Assembly (NCBI GenBank): GCA_963702305.1
Contig: CAVPBX010000008.1
Coordinates: 248,001 to 312,000 of the forward strand
Length of the DNA: 64,000 bases
Reading direction: 5' to 3'
Source of the DNA: PALSA-693 sp963702305
GTDB taxonomy: Bacteria; Actinomycetota; Acidimicrobiia; Acidimicrobiales; Palsa-688
Shown: positions 1 through 9,668 of the stretch, in pieces
How positions within the stretch are numbered: the stretch's first letter is position 1
Layout: the number at the start of each line of letters is the position of its first letter
Notes under the pieces: model-generated
Database searches by the model: none
What the model saw: the letters and a program-made list of their open reading frames with translations, nothing else
Told to the model about the DNA's origin: nothing
Translations under genes and position numbers: made by a program

Positions 1-2364
<2,364 letters not shown>

Positions 2365-2495
2365 CCGCCTGGTTCGCATCCGGGTATGGCCAGGATCTCA
2401 TTTCCGGAGCGGGGCTTCGGTGAGCATGTCGACTGGGCCAGACCACCCGCGCCGCCGAGGGGCCGGAGGCTGGCATGGGGGATGTTGCTTGGGCT

Positions 2496-2533
2496 CGGGC
2501 GGGCGATGGCGGTCATCGGGGTGCGCCCGCCCG
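2496..2533. terminator. Hairpin between convergent genes, possible bidirectional terminator
   Basis: A perfect 10-bp stem (arm CGGGCGGGCG at 2496-2505, its complement at 2524-2533) with an 18-nt loop lies between the end of metH and the end of the convergent repeat-protein gene. There is no clear T-tract, as is common in GC-rich actinobacteria. Confidence 0.45.
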
Positions 2534-2575
2534 ACGAACGCCTGTTGGTCTAGGGAGGCCTCGTCGGGTCGCCGG

Positions 2576-3859
2576 CTACGGCCCGAGCGGCGTGGCCCCG
2601 AAGAACCCAGCGTCACCAAAGGCGAAGATGCCGCCGTCGCCACCGACCAGCCAGTACCCGGCTCCACTCGGCGTCCGGGCCAAGGCGAAGGCCGGCGCGG
2701 CGAGGAGGACCCCACCAGCCGATCCGTGGAAACCGGCATCACCGAAGTTGAAGACCCCTCCGTCGTATGCGGCCAACCAATAGCCCGTGCCGTGGGGAGT
2801 GGGAGCGATGCCCACCACCGGCGCATTGAGATGCACGTTGCCGAGCGACCCGTGGAACACCGCATTACCGAAGGAAAACACCCCACCATCGGCCGCCACC
2901 AGCCAATACCCACCCCCATTCGTGGTGGCCGCCATACCCACCACCGGCGCATTGAGATGCACGTTCCCGAGCGACCCGTGGAACACCGCGTTACCGAAGG
3001 AAAACACCCCACCATCGGCCGCCACCAGCCAATACCCACCCCCGTCCGGGGTGGCCGCCATACCCACCACCGGCGCATTGAGATGCAGGTGGCCCAGCGA
3101 CCCGTGGAAGGCCGCGCCGCCAAAGCTGAAGACTCCGCCGTCCATCGCCGCAACCCAGTAGCCATGTCCCGTGGGATCGGCAGTCACTGCGACCGCCGGC
3201 TGGTTGAGAAACGGAGTGTCGCCCGACCAGATGGCGTCGCCTCTGGCCTGCACCACCCCGCTGGCACTGACCGTCCAATAGCCGTGTCCATCGTGGGTCG
3301 CCGCCAACCCCACCAGAACGTTCGTGTCCGTCGGATCGACGCGGACCAACGAGAGCGAGGAATGGCCACCGCCGCCGCCAGAACACGACATGGCGGGCTG
3401 GGGCAGACTCGATGACTGGCCGTCGACCGTCATGGTGAAAATGCCCGGTGCCGCCGGGTCGGCGCAGTGAGGGCTCCACACCCACAACACGTCGAGGGGC
3501 AGTGGCCCGCCGGCGAAGGCCAGCGTGACCGTCTGCGAGGAGGAGCTGCCGGCGACATTGGTGTAGCTGCCGCCTCCGGCCGGTCGGAGCGAACCCTGAA
3601 TGGTGACGGTGGTGTGACAGATCTGGTGCGGGTTGGCGGGGTAGACGGGTACCTCGAGCCCGAAGCTCCCCAAGGCTCCTGTTTCGAAGGGCACGCCCAA
3701 CTGGAAGGCGCATGGGGCGCCCACCGTCGACAGAGCCGCGAGCGCCTGCCCGCCCCCAGTGGGGAGCAAGCCCGCCGTCAGGGCCATGACCGTCAGAGCC
3801 GTCCGAAACGACCATCGCCGTACATTTCGGCGATTATCCGCTGTCAATCGGATCTTCAT
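2576..3859 (-). CDS. Secreted protein with six 42-residue GYW-type repeats
   Basis: Function unknown. The 427-residue product starts at ATG 3859, preceded by a strong GGGGGGAT ribosome site; a longer in-frame start at 3907 lacks this. Residues 1-41 form a signal peptide (Arg-rich n-region, hydrophobic core, Ala-X-Ala before about 42). The middle (about 45-195) is an all-beta-looking segment. The C-terminal half holds six tandem units beginning GYW and carrying the DGGVFSFG and FHGS motifs; the central ones are almost identical. Such units resemble beta-propeller blades found in secreted proteins of uncultured actinobacteria, and six blades would suit a closed propeller. The last unit ends at the stop. 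Exported binding or cell-surface role is inferred only from architecture. Confidence 0.75.
   Translation of the reverse strand: MKIRLTADNRRNVRRWSFRTALTVMALTAGLLPTGGGQALAALSTVGAPCAFQLGVPFETGALGSFGLEVPVYPANPHQICHTTVTIQGSLRPAGGGSYTNVAGSSSSQTVTLAFAGGPLPLDVLWVWSPHCADPAAPGIFTMTVDGQSSSLPQPAMSCSGGGGGHSSLSLVRVDPTDTNVLVGLAATHDGHGYWTVSASGVVQARGDAIWSGDTPFLNQPAVAVTADPTGHGYWVAAMDGGVFSFGGAAFHGSLGHLHLNAPVVGMAATPDGGGYWLVAADGGVFSFGNAVFHGSLGNVHLNAPVVGMAATTNGGGYWLVAADGGVFSFGNAVFHGSLGNVHLNAPVVGIAPTPHGTGYWLAAYDGGVFNFGDAGFHGSAGGVLLAAPAFALARTPSGAGYWLVGGDGGIFAFGDAGFFGATPLGP
2821..3072. repeat. 126-bp tandem repeat inside the GYW-repeat gene
   Basis: Two consecutive units (2821-2946 and 2947-3072) are nearly identical at DNA level; a third more diverged unit follows. 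The period of 126 bp equals 42 codons, so the array keeps the reading frame. It is coding sequence on the minus strand and not a CRISPR array, since there are no unique spacers. Confidence 0.85.
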
Positions 3860-4097
3860 GACATCCCCCCGTGTCGTCAGCAAGCGCGCCAGTGTCAGGA
3901 CGACCATCGGACCCGAAAGGTTCCGATGTTCTGGCGCTGTTCGACAGATGCAGCCGGGCCGATGGTAGGCCGGGTGTGGTCAGGGAAGTTGTTTGATCCT
4001 CCGATCGGTCAGTCGCCGAGGTAGCCGCCAGCCATCACCTCGCCGACACCTGAGCGGGGCCAGGCACCACACTGGTCCGGTGGCCAGCGAGCGCGAC

Positions 4098-4868
4098 ATG
4101 CGGGTCCCCCAGGGACTGGACGCTCCTCCGCCTGGCTTCGGGCCGTCGAGGCGCCGGTCCCCGGGTCGGCCGCGACGCCCGCACCACGGCCGCTGGCCCT
4201 GGCTGGCCGGAGCGATCGCGGTCCTGGGCGTCGGCGTGGTGGCGCTGCCCTACCTCTTTTTCCACGTGGTCGAAGGGCCGGCACCGGCGCGCCTGAGCCT
4301 GCCGAAATCCGGCCCCGGCAGCGGTCCGCTGGTGGCGGGTCCCGTCAGCGGTACGTGGACCGTGGCGTCCGGATCGGAGTCCGGCTACCGGGTGCAGGAG
4401 GTCCTCTTCAACCAGAGCCACACCGCAGTAGGGCGGACCTCCAGGGTCAGCGGCGGGCTGATCATCTCGGGCACGGTCGTGGCCGCCGCCGATTTCAGCG
4501 TCGACATGGCCACCGTCAAGTCCGATGACGTGTCTCGGGACGTGCAGTTCCGGGACTACATCCTGGCGACCAGCAAGTACCCGCACGCCAGCTTCCGGCT
4601 GACGCAACCGATCCAGCTGGGCTCGATCCCTCAGCCCGGCGCGATCATCAGCGCCCCGGCGACCGGCGACCTCACCCTGCACGGCGTCACCCACCTGGTC
4701 ACATTCATCGTGCGCGCCGAGCGGACGACGAGCGGCATCGACGTCAACGCCGAAATCCCGGTGGTGCTCTCGTACTGGCACATCCGCAACCCCAGCTTTG
4801 TCATCACCAAGGTCGGTAACAGCGGCTTGCTCGAGGTGCTGCTCATCCTGCAACGCGCCACGAAATGA
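4098..4868 (+). CDS. YceI-like lipocalin-fold protein, membrane-anchored
   Basis: YceI-family proteins have a lipocalin-like beta barrel that binds polyisoprenoid or other long amphiphilic lipids; the physiological role is usually unknown. The 256-residue product has an Arg/Pro-rich N-terminus, one membrane segment (about residues 33-58), and then the YceI domain: a GTWTV start, the VDMATVKSDD stretch, the FRDYILATSKYPHASF core and the GDLTLHGVTH motif typical of the family. Without a lipobox it is probably anchored by the N-terminal helix with the barrel outside. ATG 4098 was chosen because the upstream in-frame region is Arg/Pro-rich and unlike a coding start; GTG 4080 is an alternative. 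It is divergent from the repeat-protein gene, with about 240 bp between them showing no recognisable site. Confidence 0.85.
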   Translation: MRVPQGLDAPPPGFGPSRRRSPGRPRRPHHGRWPWLAGAIAVLGVGVVALPYLFFHVVEGPAPARLSLPKSGPGSGPLVAGPVSGTWTVASGSESGYRVQEVLFNQSHTAVGRTSRVSGGLIISGTVVAAADFSVDMATVKSDDVSRDVQFRDYILATSKYPHASFRLTQPIQLGSIPQPGAIISAPATGDLTLHGVTHLVTFIVRAERTTSGIDVNAEIPVVLSYWHIRNPSFVITKVGNSGLLEVLLILQRATK

Positions 4869-4877
4869 CCTGGCCCG

Positions 4878-4906
4878 TCGCCGGCGGCGAAATCGCCAGC
4901 CGGCGA
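4878..4906. terminator. Hairpin between convergent genes
   Basis: Perfect 8-bp stem (TCGCCGGC at 4878-4885 with GCCGGCGA at 4899-4906), 13-nt loop, placed exactly between the stop codons of the YceI-like gene and the convergent yjbQ-like gene. No T-run. Confidence 0.45.
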
Positions 4907-4914
4907 TGAAGCCC

Positions 4915-5319
4915 TCAGCCGGCCAAGAAGCTCAGCCGCACGCTCCGCTCCGGGTTGTCGCGGTTGGTGTCGACGAGACAGACCGACTGCCAGGTGCCCA
5001 GCTGCATGCGCCCCGCCACGACGGGGACGGTCAACGACGGAGATACGAGCGCAGGTAACACGTGGTCGCGTCCGTGACCCGGCGAGCCGTGGCGGTGCCG
5101 CCACCGGCCGTCGGGGGGCGCCAGCTGGTCCAGCACCCGCAACACGTCCAGCTCGCTTCCCGCGCCCGTCTCCATGAGCGCCAGCCCGGCGGTGGCGTGC
5201 GGGACGAAGACCGACAGCAGTCCGTCACCGGCGCCGTCGACAAACCGCTCGCAGTCGGGGGTGAGGTCGTACACCTGGGCCCGTCCGCCCGTGTTCACCT
5301 GGAAGGTCTCGCTTCTCAT
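4915..5319 (-). CDS. YjbQ/UPF0047 family protein
   Basis: 134 residues, the normal size for the YjbQ (UPF0047) family, some members of which show weak thiamine-phosphate synthase activity when overproduced; the true role is unsettled. The signature residues are present: the HATAGL motif and the HGSPGHGRDHVLP region with conserved histidines, followed by LGTWQSVCLVD near the C-terminus. ATG 5319 has a GGAG ribosome site. It is the last gene of a minus-strand set with two methyltransferases and a dioxygenase (32-nt gap to the preceding gene). Confidence 0.88.
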   Translation of the reverse strand: MRSETFQVNTGGRAQVYDLTPDCERFVDGAGDGLLSVFVPHATAGLALMETGAGSELDVLRVLDQLAPPDGRWRHRHGSPGHGRDHVLPALVSPSLTVPVVAGRMQLGTWQSVCLVDTNRDNPERSVRLSFLAG

Positions 5320-5351
5320 GCTCCATTGTCACCATCCCGATGCCGGGGCCG

Positions 5352-6116
5352 TCAGCGCGCCGGGGCCGCCCGAGCCGCGACGTAGCGGAGGTCCGCGTCC
5401 TCGTCCCACCAGGGATCGACGTAGTCGAAGCCGTGGGCCTCGAGCGTCCGGGTCAGCAGCTGGTCCTGCCGCCCGCCCACCTCGATGAGCAGCCAGCCGC
5501 CCGGGCGCAACAGCCGTCCGGCGCCGGCCACGACCCCTCGGACCAGCGCCAGACCATCGGGGCCGCCGTCCAGGGCCCGGCGCGGCTCGTACCGCTGCAC
5601 GTCGCGCGGCAGGAACCGGATGTCGCCGGTCGGGACGTACGGCGCCACCGCGGTGACCAGGTCGAAGGTGTGATCGGCGCCGATCGGGGCATCGAGGTCC
5701 CCGACCATGACCGGCACCCCGTTGCGCCGGGCGCACCGGGCCGCGGCCCCATCGACGTCGATGCCGACGACGTGCGCGGTCGGTACCGAGGTCATGAGGT
5801 GGCCGGCGATGGCACCCACGCCCGTGCACAGATCGGCGGCGCGACCACCGGCCGGGAGCAGCGCGGCGGCGCGGCGAGCCAGGTCCTCGGTCTGGGCGCG
5901 CGGGACGTAGACGCCCGGGTCGATCTGCAGCCGGTGACCACAGAACTCGACACTGCCGATGATCCAGGCGAGCGGCTCGCCGTCCTCCCGGCGACGTAGC
6001 CAGCCCTCCAAGGCGGCGGGGTTGGGAGCGGCGGCGCCGAGCTCGGCCGCCTCCTCCTCGGCGGCGACGCAGCCGGCAGCGGCGAGCCGGTCGACGACGG
6101 AGTCGTCCGCGATCAC
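5352..6116 (-). CDS. PrmC/HemK-related methyltransferase, substrate unknown
   Basis: A 254-residue class I SAM-dependent methyltransferase most like the actinobacterial side-branch of release-factor glutamine methyltransferases (PrmC). Visible: N-terminal helical domain, the YVPRAQTEDL stretch (PrmC has PRPETE here), SAM loop DLCTGVGAIAG, acidic motif GIDVDG, and a motif IV that reads APYVPTGD where true PrmC has NPPY. Loss of the Asn that contacts the glutamine amide argues against a standard PrmC; the branch is usually annotated as a protein-glutamine methyltransferase of unknown target. Its ATG overlaps the stop of the upstream methyltransferase by 4 nt, so the two are translationally coupled. 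Confidence 0.82.
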   Translation of the reverse strand: MIADDSVVDRLAAAGCVAAEEEAAELGAAAPNPAALEGWLRRREDGEPLAWIIGSVEFCGHRLQIDPGVYVPRAQTEDLARRAAALLPAGGRAADLCTGVGAIAGHLMTSVPTAHVVGIDVDGAAARCARRNGVPVMVGDLDAPIGADHTFDLVTAVAPYVPTGDIRFLPRDVQRYEPRRALDGGPDGLALVRGVVAGAGRLLRPGGWLLIEVGGRQDQLLTRTLEAHGFDYVDPWWDEDADLRYVAARAAPAR

Positions 6117-6682
6117 TCCGCCGCTCCGCGCCGATGGACCGAAACGGCGTAACCATCTCCGTCACCGAACGGCTGTCGGTCCCACGTCGCCCAGCGGGCG
6201 TCGAGCGTCAGGCCGGCCTCCCGGCACTGCCGGTCGTAGTCCGCCAGGAGGTACCCGTGGTCCAGCTGGAACCCGGCGACCATCACCCCACCTGAGACGA
6301 CGTGCGCGGCGCAGGCTTCGACCAGCGCCGAGCGGGTCGCCACCGGGCAGAACAACGGAACGTTGCCGGCCAGCACCACCACGTCGAAGCGGCGACCCAG
6401 CGCCAACGTCGCCAGGTCGGCGTCCACCCAGGCCAACTCGGGGGCGCGGCGCCGGGCCTCCTGGATCATCGAACGGTCGACGTCCACCCCGACGACGTCG
6501 ATACCATGCCGGGCCAGTTCGATGGCCACCCGACCGGTGCCGCACCCGGCATCCAGGACCGACACGGGACGCCAGGTGCGGACGAGCGCGGCCTCGCCAT
6601 GGACATCCAGACCCCGATCCGCGAGCGTGTCGAACCTGGCCTGATAGCTCCTGCCGTCGAACGTAGGCACCGGGCTATTCAA
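6113..6682 (-). CDS. Class I SAM-dependent methyltransferase
   Basis: 189 residues with a complete Rossmann methyltransferase core: motif I VLDAGCGTGR, motif II GVDVDRSM, motif III WVDADLA and the LAGNVPLF strand. The substrate cannot be told; this size and sequence fit the 'methyltransferase domain 25/11' type. The start taken is TTG 6682; GTG 6670 (six residues upstream of FDGRSY) is equally plausible. It ends in an ATGA overlap with the PrmC-related gene and starts 25 nt downstream of the dioxygenase gene, so the three are probably one transcript. Confidence 0.8.
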   Translation of the reverse strand: MNSPVPTFDGRSYQARFDTLADRGLDVHGEAALVRTWRPVSVLDAGCGTGRVAIELARHGIDVVGVDVDRSMIQEARRRAPELAWVDADLATLALGRRFDVVVLAGNVPLFCPVATRSALVEACAAHVVSGGVMVAGFQLDHGYLLADYDRQCREAGLTLDARWATWDRQPFGDGDGYAVSVHRRGAAE

Positions 6683-6707
6683 CCGGATCGCGGGGCGGAC
6701 GCCTGGC

Positions 6708-7526
6708 TCAGCCGCTTTCGAGAACCACGTCGAATCGGCACTCGCCGCCGTTCATCGGCGCCACGATCGAGTCTCGGACGCCGAACACCGCGTCGGCACC
6801 CAACCACGGCGACGACTCATCGAACACATGAGTGACCAAGGTCTTGCAGCCGGGTGCCCCCACCTTCAGGTGGATGTGAGCGGGCCGCCACGACTGGCGC
6901 CCTGCGGCCCGGAGCATCTCGCCGACCGGGCCGTCGTCGGGGATGGTGTAATCGACCGGTCGGACCGTCCGCACCTCGTATCGACCGTCGGCGCCGGTCC
7001 GAAGGACACCTCGAAGGTTCCGCTTGTCCCCATCCTCCTCGATGTCGTAGGACCCGTTGGGTTGGACCTGCCACACCTCGATAGTCGCATCGGGCACCGG
7101 TCGACCATCCAGGCTGGTCACGGTGCCGCGCAGGACCAGCGGTTCACCGCCGGTAGCGGGGTCGTCGATGATGGAGTCTCCGTACGCCCGCGGCGGCGCC
7201 CCCTCGACGTAGAAGGGCCCGAGCACGGTGGGTTCGGTGGCGCCGGGAACCGGCTGCTCGTTGATCATCTCGACCAGCATCGACACGCCGAGGGTGTCGG
7301 ACAACAAGATGAACTCCTGGCGCACGTCGTCGCAGCGTTGTCCGACCGCGGTCAGGAAGTTGATGGCGGCCGCCCACTCGCGCCGGGTCAGCCCCACTTC
7401 CTCCACGAAGGCGTGGAGATGGCGCACCGCCGCGGTCAAGATCTCGGCGGTACACGGCTCTCTCGCCGCCGCGAAGGTGTCGCAGACCTGGCGCACGTGC
7501 TCGTCGGGGCTGGTGAGACCGGTCAT
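6708..7526 (-). CDS. Intradiol ring-cleavage dioxygenase (catechol or hydroxyquinol 1,2-dioxygenase)
   Basis: Non-heme Fe(III) enzyme that splits catechols between the two hydroxyls to give muconate-type products. The 272-residue product has the N-terminal helical dimerisation domain (about 1-100) of catechol/hydroxyquinol dioxygenases, then the beta-sandwich: GPFYVEGAP, a Tyr in PRAYGDS, the GTVTSLDGRPVPDATIEVWQ strand pair, and RPAHIHLKV with the two His ligands. ATG 7526 follows an AAGGAG ribosome site. Hydroxyquinol and catechol enzymes cannot be separated by eye. No other aromatic-degradation gene lies nearby, so its pathway is unclear; linked genes are methyltransferases. Confidence 0.88.
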   Translation of the reverse strand: MTGLTSPDEHVRQVCDTFAAAREPCTAEILTAAVRHLHAFVEEVGLTRREWAAAINFLTAVGQRCDDVRQEFILLSDTLGVSMLVEMINEQPVPGATEPTVLGPFYVEGAPPRAYGDSIIDDPATGGEPLVLRGTVTSLDGRPVPDATIEVWQVQPNGSYDIEEDGDKRNLRGVLRTGADGRYEVRTVRPVDYTIPDDGPVGEMLRAAGRQSWRPAHIHLKVGAPGCKTLVTHVFDESSPWLGADAVFGVRDSIVAPMNGGECRFDVVLESG

Positions 7527-7675
7527 GATGCTCCTTGGGTGCTCGACGGCCGTCGAGGTCGCAGCCGGCTTGAACCGTACTCGGGCCCTGCCCCGCGGCG
7601 GCCGCGTGGGTACACCCGCCCCGTGGGTAGATACCGAAGGACGCGAACACGACCTCGGGTGGAAGGGAGGACCTT

Positions 7676-8002
7676 GTGCCACAACGCGCATGGAACGAAA
7701 AAAGAGAACGCCAGTACGAGCACATCCGCGACGAGCTCGAGGACCACGGGCGGTCAACCGCCGAGGCCAAAGAGGTCGCGGCCCGAACCGTCAACAAGGA
7801 ACGGGCCCGTAGCGGGGAATCGGCGACGGCGAGCCGGAGCTCGACCTCCGACATCTCGTCAGGCCGGCGGGGTGGACTACGGTCTCATCGCGGCCCGGGA
7901 GGTCCTACCTTTGCGCAACTCTACAACGAGGCCCGCCAGCGTGGCATCAAGGGGCGGTCACGGATGCGCAAGGGTGAGCTCGCCCGCGCCCTGGGACGCT
8001 GA
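7676..8002 (+). CDS. Small basic protein with C-terminal Rho_N/SAP-like motif
   Basis: A 108-residue protein of the type often labelled 'plasmid stabilization protein' in actinobacteria, without a proven role. The N-terminal third (WNEKRERQYEHI, AARTVNKERAR) is a charged helical module; a Ser/Gly-rich linker follows; the last 30 residues (LYNEARQRGIKGRSRMRKGEL) match the helix-turn-helix pattern of the Rho N-terminal / SAP-type nucleic-acid binding motif. GTG 7676 is chosen because of the GGAGG site five bases upstream. It precedes the encapsulin genes by 67 bp on the same strand and may be co-transcribed, suggesting a stress-related DNA/RNA-binding role (inference). Confidence 0.8.
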   Translation: MPQRAWNEKRERQYEHIRDELEDHGRSTAEAKEVAARTVNKERARSGESATASRSSTSDISSGRRGGLRSHRGPGGPTFAQLYNEARQRGIKGRSRMRKGELARALGR

Positions 8003-8040
8003 GCGTCCGGTTCGCCCCATTCGACGAGAAGGAACGACCG

Positions 8041-8073
8041 TTGATCACGATCACTGAACCATCGCTCCGATGA
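8041..8073 (+). CDS. Possible 10-residue leader peptide in front of EncFtn
   Basis: A TTG codon at 8041 sits behind a GAAGGA site and opens a 10-codon frame whose TGA (8071-8073) overlaps the ATG of the ferritin-like gene as ATGA. The cargo gene itself has no good ribosome site, so translation of this mini-frame could supply ribosomes by coupling. Only spacing and the ribosome site support it. Confidence 0.3.
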   Translation: MITITEPSLR

Positions 8074-8444
8074 GCAGCGAGGAGCTGCACGAGCCGGCGG
8101 ATTCGCTCAATCCCGCCACCGTGGATCGCCATCGAGCGGTGGCATCGCTCATGGAGGAGTTGGAAGCGATCGACTGGTACGACCAGCGCATCGACGCCAC
8201 GGGCGACGGCGCACTGGCAGCCATCCTGCAACACAACCGTGACGAGGAAAAGGAGCACGCCTCAATGGTCCTGGAATGGTTGCGCCGGCACGACCAGGTG
8301 CTCGACGGTCACCTGCGGCGGTACCTCTTCACCGAGCGCCCGATCCTCGAGATCGAAGCGCCGGGCGGAGGGGGGGGCAGCGGTGCCGCTGCCCGCTCGG
8401 GGTCGCTCGGCATCGGACCCCTGCGCGACAAGGAGGCCCTCTAA
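8070..8444 (+). CDS. Encapsulated ferritin-like protein (EncFtn), encapsulin cargo
   Basis: Ferroxidase that oxidises Fe(II) and feeds iron into an encapsulin shell. The 124-residue product closely follows the known EncFtn fold: two antiparallel helices with RHRAVASLMEELEAIDWYDQR and NRDEEKEHASMVLEWLRR. The iron-site residues equivalent to the characterised protein are present: Glu29/Glu30/Glu32 in the first helix, and Glu60 and His63 in the EEKEH motif. After a Gly/Ser/Ala-rich linker the C-terminus carries LGIGPLRDKEAL, matching the cargo-loading peptide pattern (LG-x-G-x-LR) that docks inside the shell. The stop codon abuts the shell gene's ATG (0-nt gap), fixing the pair as one operon. 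Confidence 0.95.
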   Translation: MSSEELHEPADSLNPATVDRHRAVASLMEELEAIDWYDQRIDATGDGALAAILQHNRDEEKEHASMVLEWLRRHDQVLDGHLRRYLFTERPILEIEAPGGGGGSGAAARSGSLGIGPLRDKEAL

Positions 8445-9254
8445 ATGGACCATCTCCGACGCGAGCTGGCCCCTCTCAGCGACTCGGCCTGGGAGTACAT
8501 CGATCGGGAGGCGGCGCGGACCCTCCGGCACTTTCTGGCCGCGCGGGCCGTGGTGGACTTCACCGGACCGAAGGGATGGGACCACGCGGCCGAGCCGCTC
8601 GGGACGGTGCGGCCGATGTCACCTCCCCTCGTCGGCGGGGTGGTAGCCAACGCTCGAGCCTCGCAACCCATGATTGAGTTCCGGGCCCCGTTCGAATTGC
8701 CGATGCTCGAGCTCGAAGGCGTCGATCGGGGCGGCCAGGACCCGGACCTCTCCGCGCTCATCGAAGCGGCCAGGCTGGCCGCCTTGGCGGAGGACACGGC
8801 GATCTTCCACGGGTACGGACCGGCCGGGATCGCGGGTATCGAGCCGTCGTCCGCCCACGACGCCCTCGAGATCAGCGACGATTACGACAAGTATCCGGAG
8901 GTAGTCGCTCGGGCCGTGGCCGGATTGCGGCGGTCAGGGATCGGCGGTCCCTACGCCATCGCCTTGGGGCCGCGCTGCTACACCGGCGTCATCGAGACGA
9001 CGGAACACGGCGGTTACCCGCTGCTCGAGCACGTCAAGATGATCCTGGGCGGCCCCGTGGTGTGGGCGCCGGCCGTCAACGGCGCGGTCGTGCTGAGCGT
9101 CCGAGGTGGCGACTTCGAGATCGTCTGCGGCCAGGATTTCTCGATCGGGTACCGCACCCACATTCTCGACAGCGTCGAGTTGTACCTGGAAGAAACCTTC
9201 ACTCTCCTGGTGCACGAGCCGCGAGCCGCGATCGCCCTGCAGTACCCGGCGTAG
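8445..9254 (+). CDS. Encapsulin shell protein
   Basis: HK97-fold shell protein (linocin M18-like family) that self-assembles into a protein nanocompartment. The 269-residue length fits a family 1 encapsulin. Recognisable features: N-terminal helix with L-x-R-E-L-A-P-L-S-x-x-A-W, the FTGPKGWDHAA segment, the E-loop region with the PMIEFRAPFELPMLEL strands, the P-domain helices around LAALAEDTAIFHGY, and the A-domain ending LLVHEPRAAIALQY. The gene directly follows the ferritin-like cargo, so the compartment probably stores iron and limits oxidative damage. It lies in a cluster of stress sigma-factor regulators, but no promoter of its own was seen. Confidence 0.96.
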   Translation: MDHLRRELAPLSDSAWEYIDREAARTLRHFLAARAVVDFTGPKGWDHAAEPLGTVRPMSPPLVGGVVANARASQPMIEFRAPFELPMLELEGVDRGGQDPDLSALIEAARLAALAEDTAIFHGYGPAGIAGIEPSSAHDALEISDDYDKYPEVVARAVAGLRRSGIGGPYAIALGPRCYTGVIETTEHGGYPLLEHVKMILGGPVVWAPAVNGAVVLSVRGGDFEIVCGQDFSIGYRTHILDSVELYLEETFTLLVHEPRAAIALQYPA

Positions 9255-9274
9255 CCATCAGCGGCAAGCGGCTG

Positions 9275-9613
9275 TCAGGGCCCGACTGCCGCCAACGAAT
9301 CGTGGACCGAGAATACGTCGGTCAGACCGGTGACCTCCAGCACCTTGCGGACCGAGGGGGTCTGCACGACCAGCTTGAGCTCGCCTCCGGCGTCGGTGAG
9401 CAGCGTGTGCGATCGGACCAGCACGCTGAGCGCCGACGAGTCCAGGAAGGTGACTTCGGAAAGGTCGATGACCACCCGCGAACTGCGTGCGGCGGCGTCA
9501 TCGAGCGCGGCGCGCAGCCGCGGGGAGGTGGCCAGATCGAGCTCTCCCACCGCGGAAACCAAGATCCATTGGCCGAGCTCACCTGACCGAATCGAGAACT
9601 CCGGACCCACCAT
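9275..9613 (-). CDS. STAS-domain anti-sigma factor antagonist (RsbV/SpoIIAA type)
   Basis: 112-residue single STAS domain. In partner switching the unphosphorylated protein binds the anti-sigma kinase and frees the sigma factor; phosphorylation of a conserved Ser turns it off. The key motif VIDLSEVTFLDSSALSVLV is intact, with the phospho-acceptor Ser in DSSAL. ATG 9613 follows an AAGGAG site. It lies 55 bp downstream of the sigma gene on the same strand, so the order is anti-sigma-like, sigma, antagonist. Confidence 0.93.
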   Translation of the reverse strand: MVGPEFSIRSGELGQWILVSAVGELDLATSPRLRAALDDAAARSSRVVIDLSEVTFLDSSALSVLVRSHTLLTDAGGELKLVVQTPSVRKVLEVTGLTDVFSVHDSLAAVGP

Positions 9614-9668
9614 CGGTTTCTCCTTTGCAGAAAGGGGATGCCTGCATGATTCCCGTGGCGCGCCGAAT

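Noticed and set aside
2821..3198. Possible CRISPR-like array of direct repeats
   Set aside because: The repeats are 126 bp, contiguous and in frame within a protein gene; there are no short repeats with unique spacers and no cas genes.
7608..7630. GGGTAC and GGGTAG boxes upstream of the gene at 7676 as a SigB-like promoter
   Set aside because: No GNNT element at the required 14-16 nt spacing; the nearest combination has 13 nt, so it was not listed.
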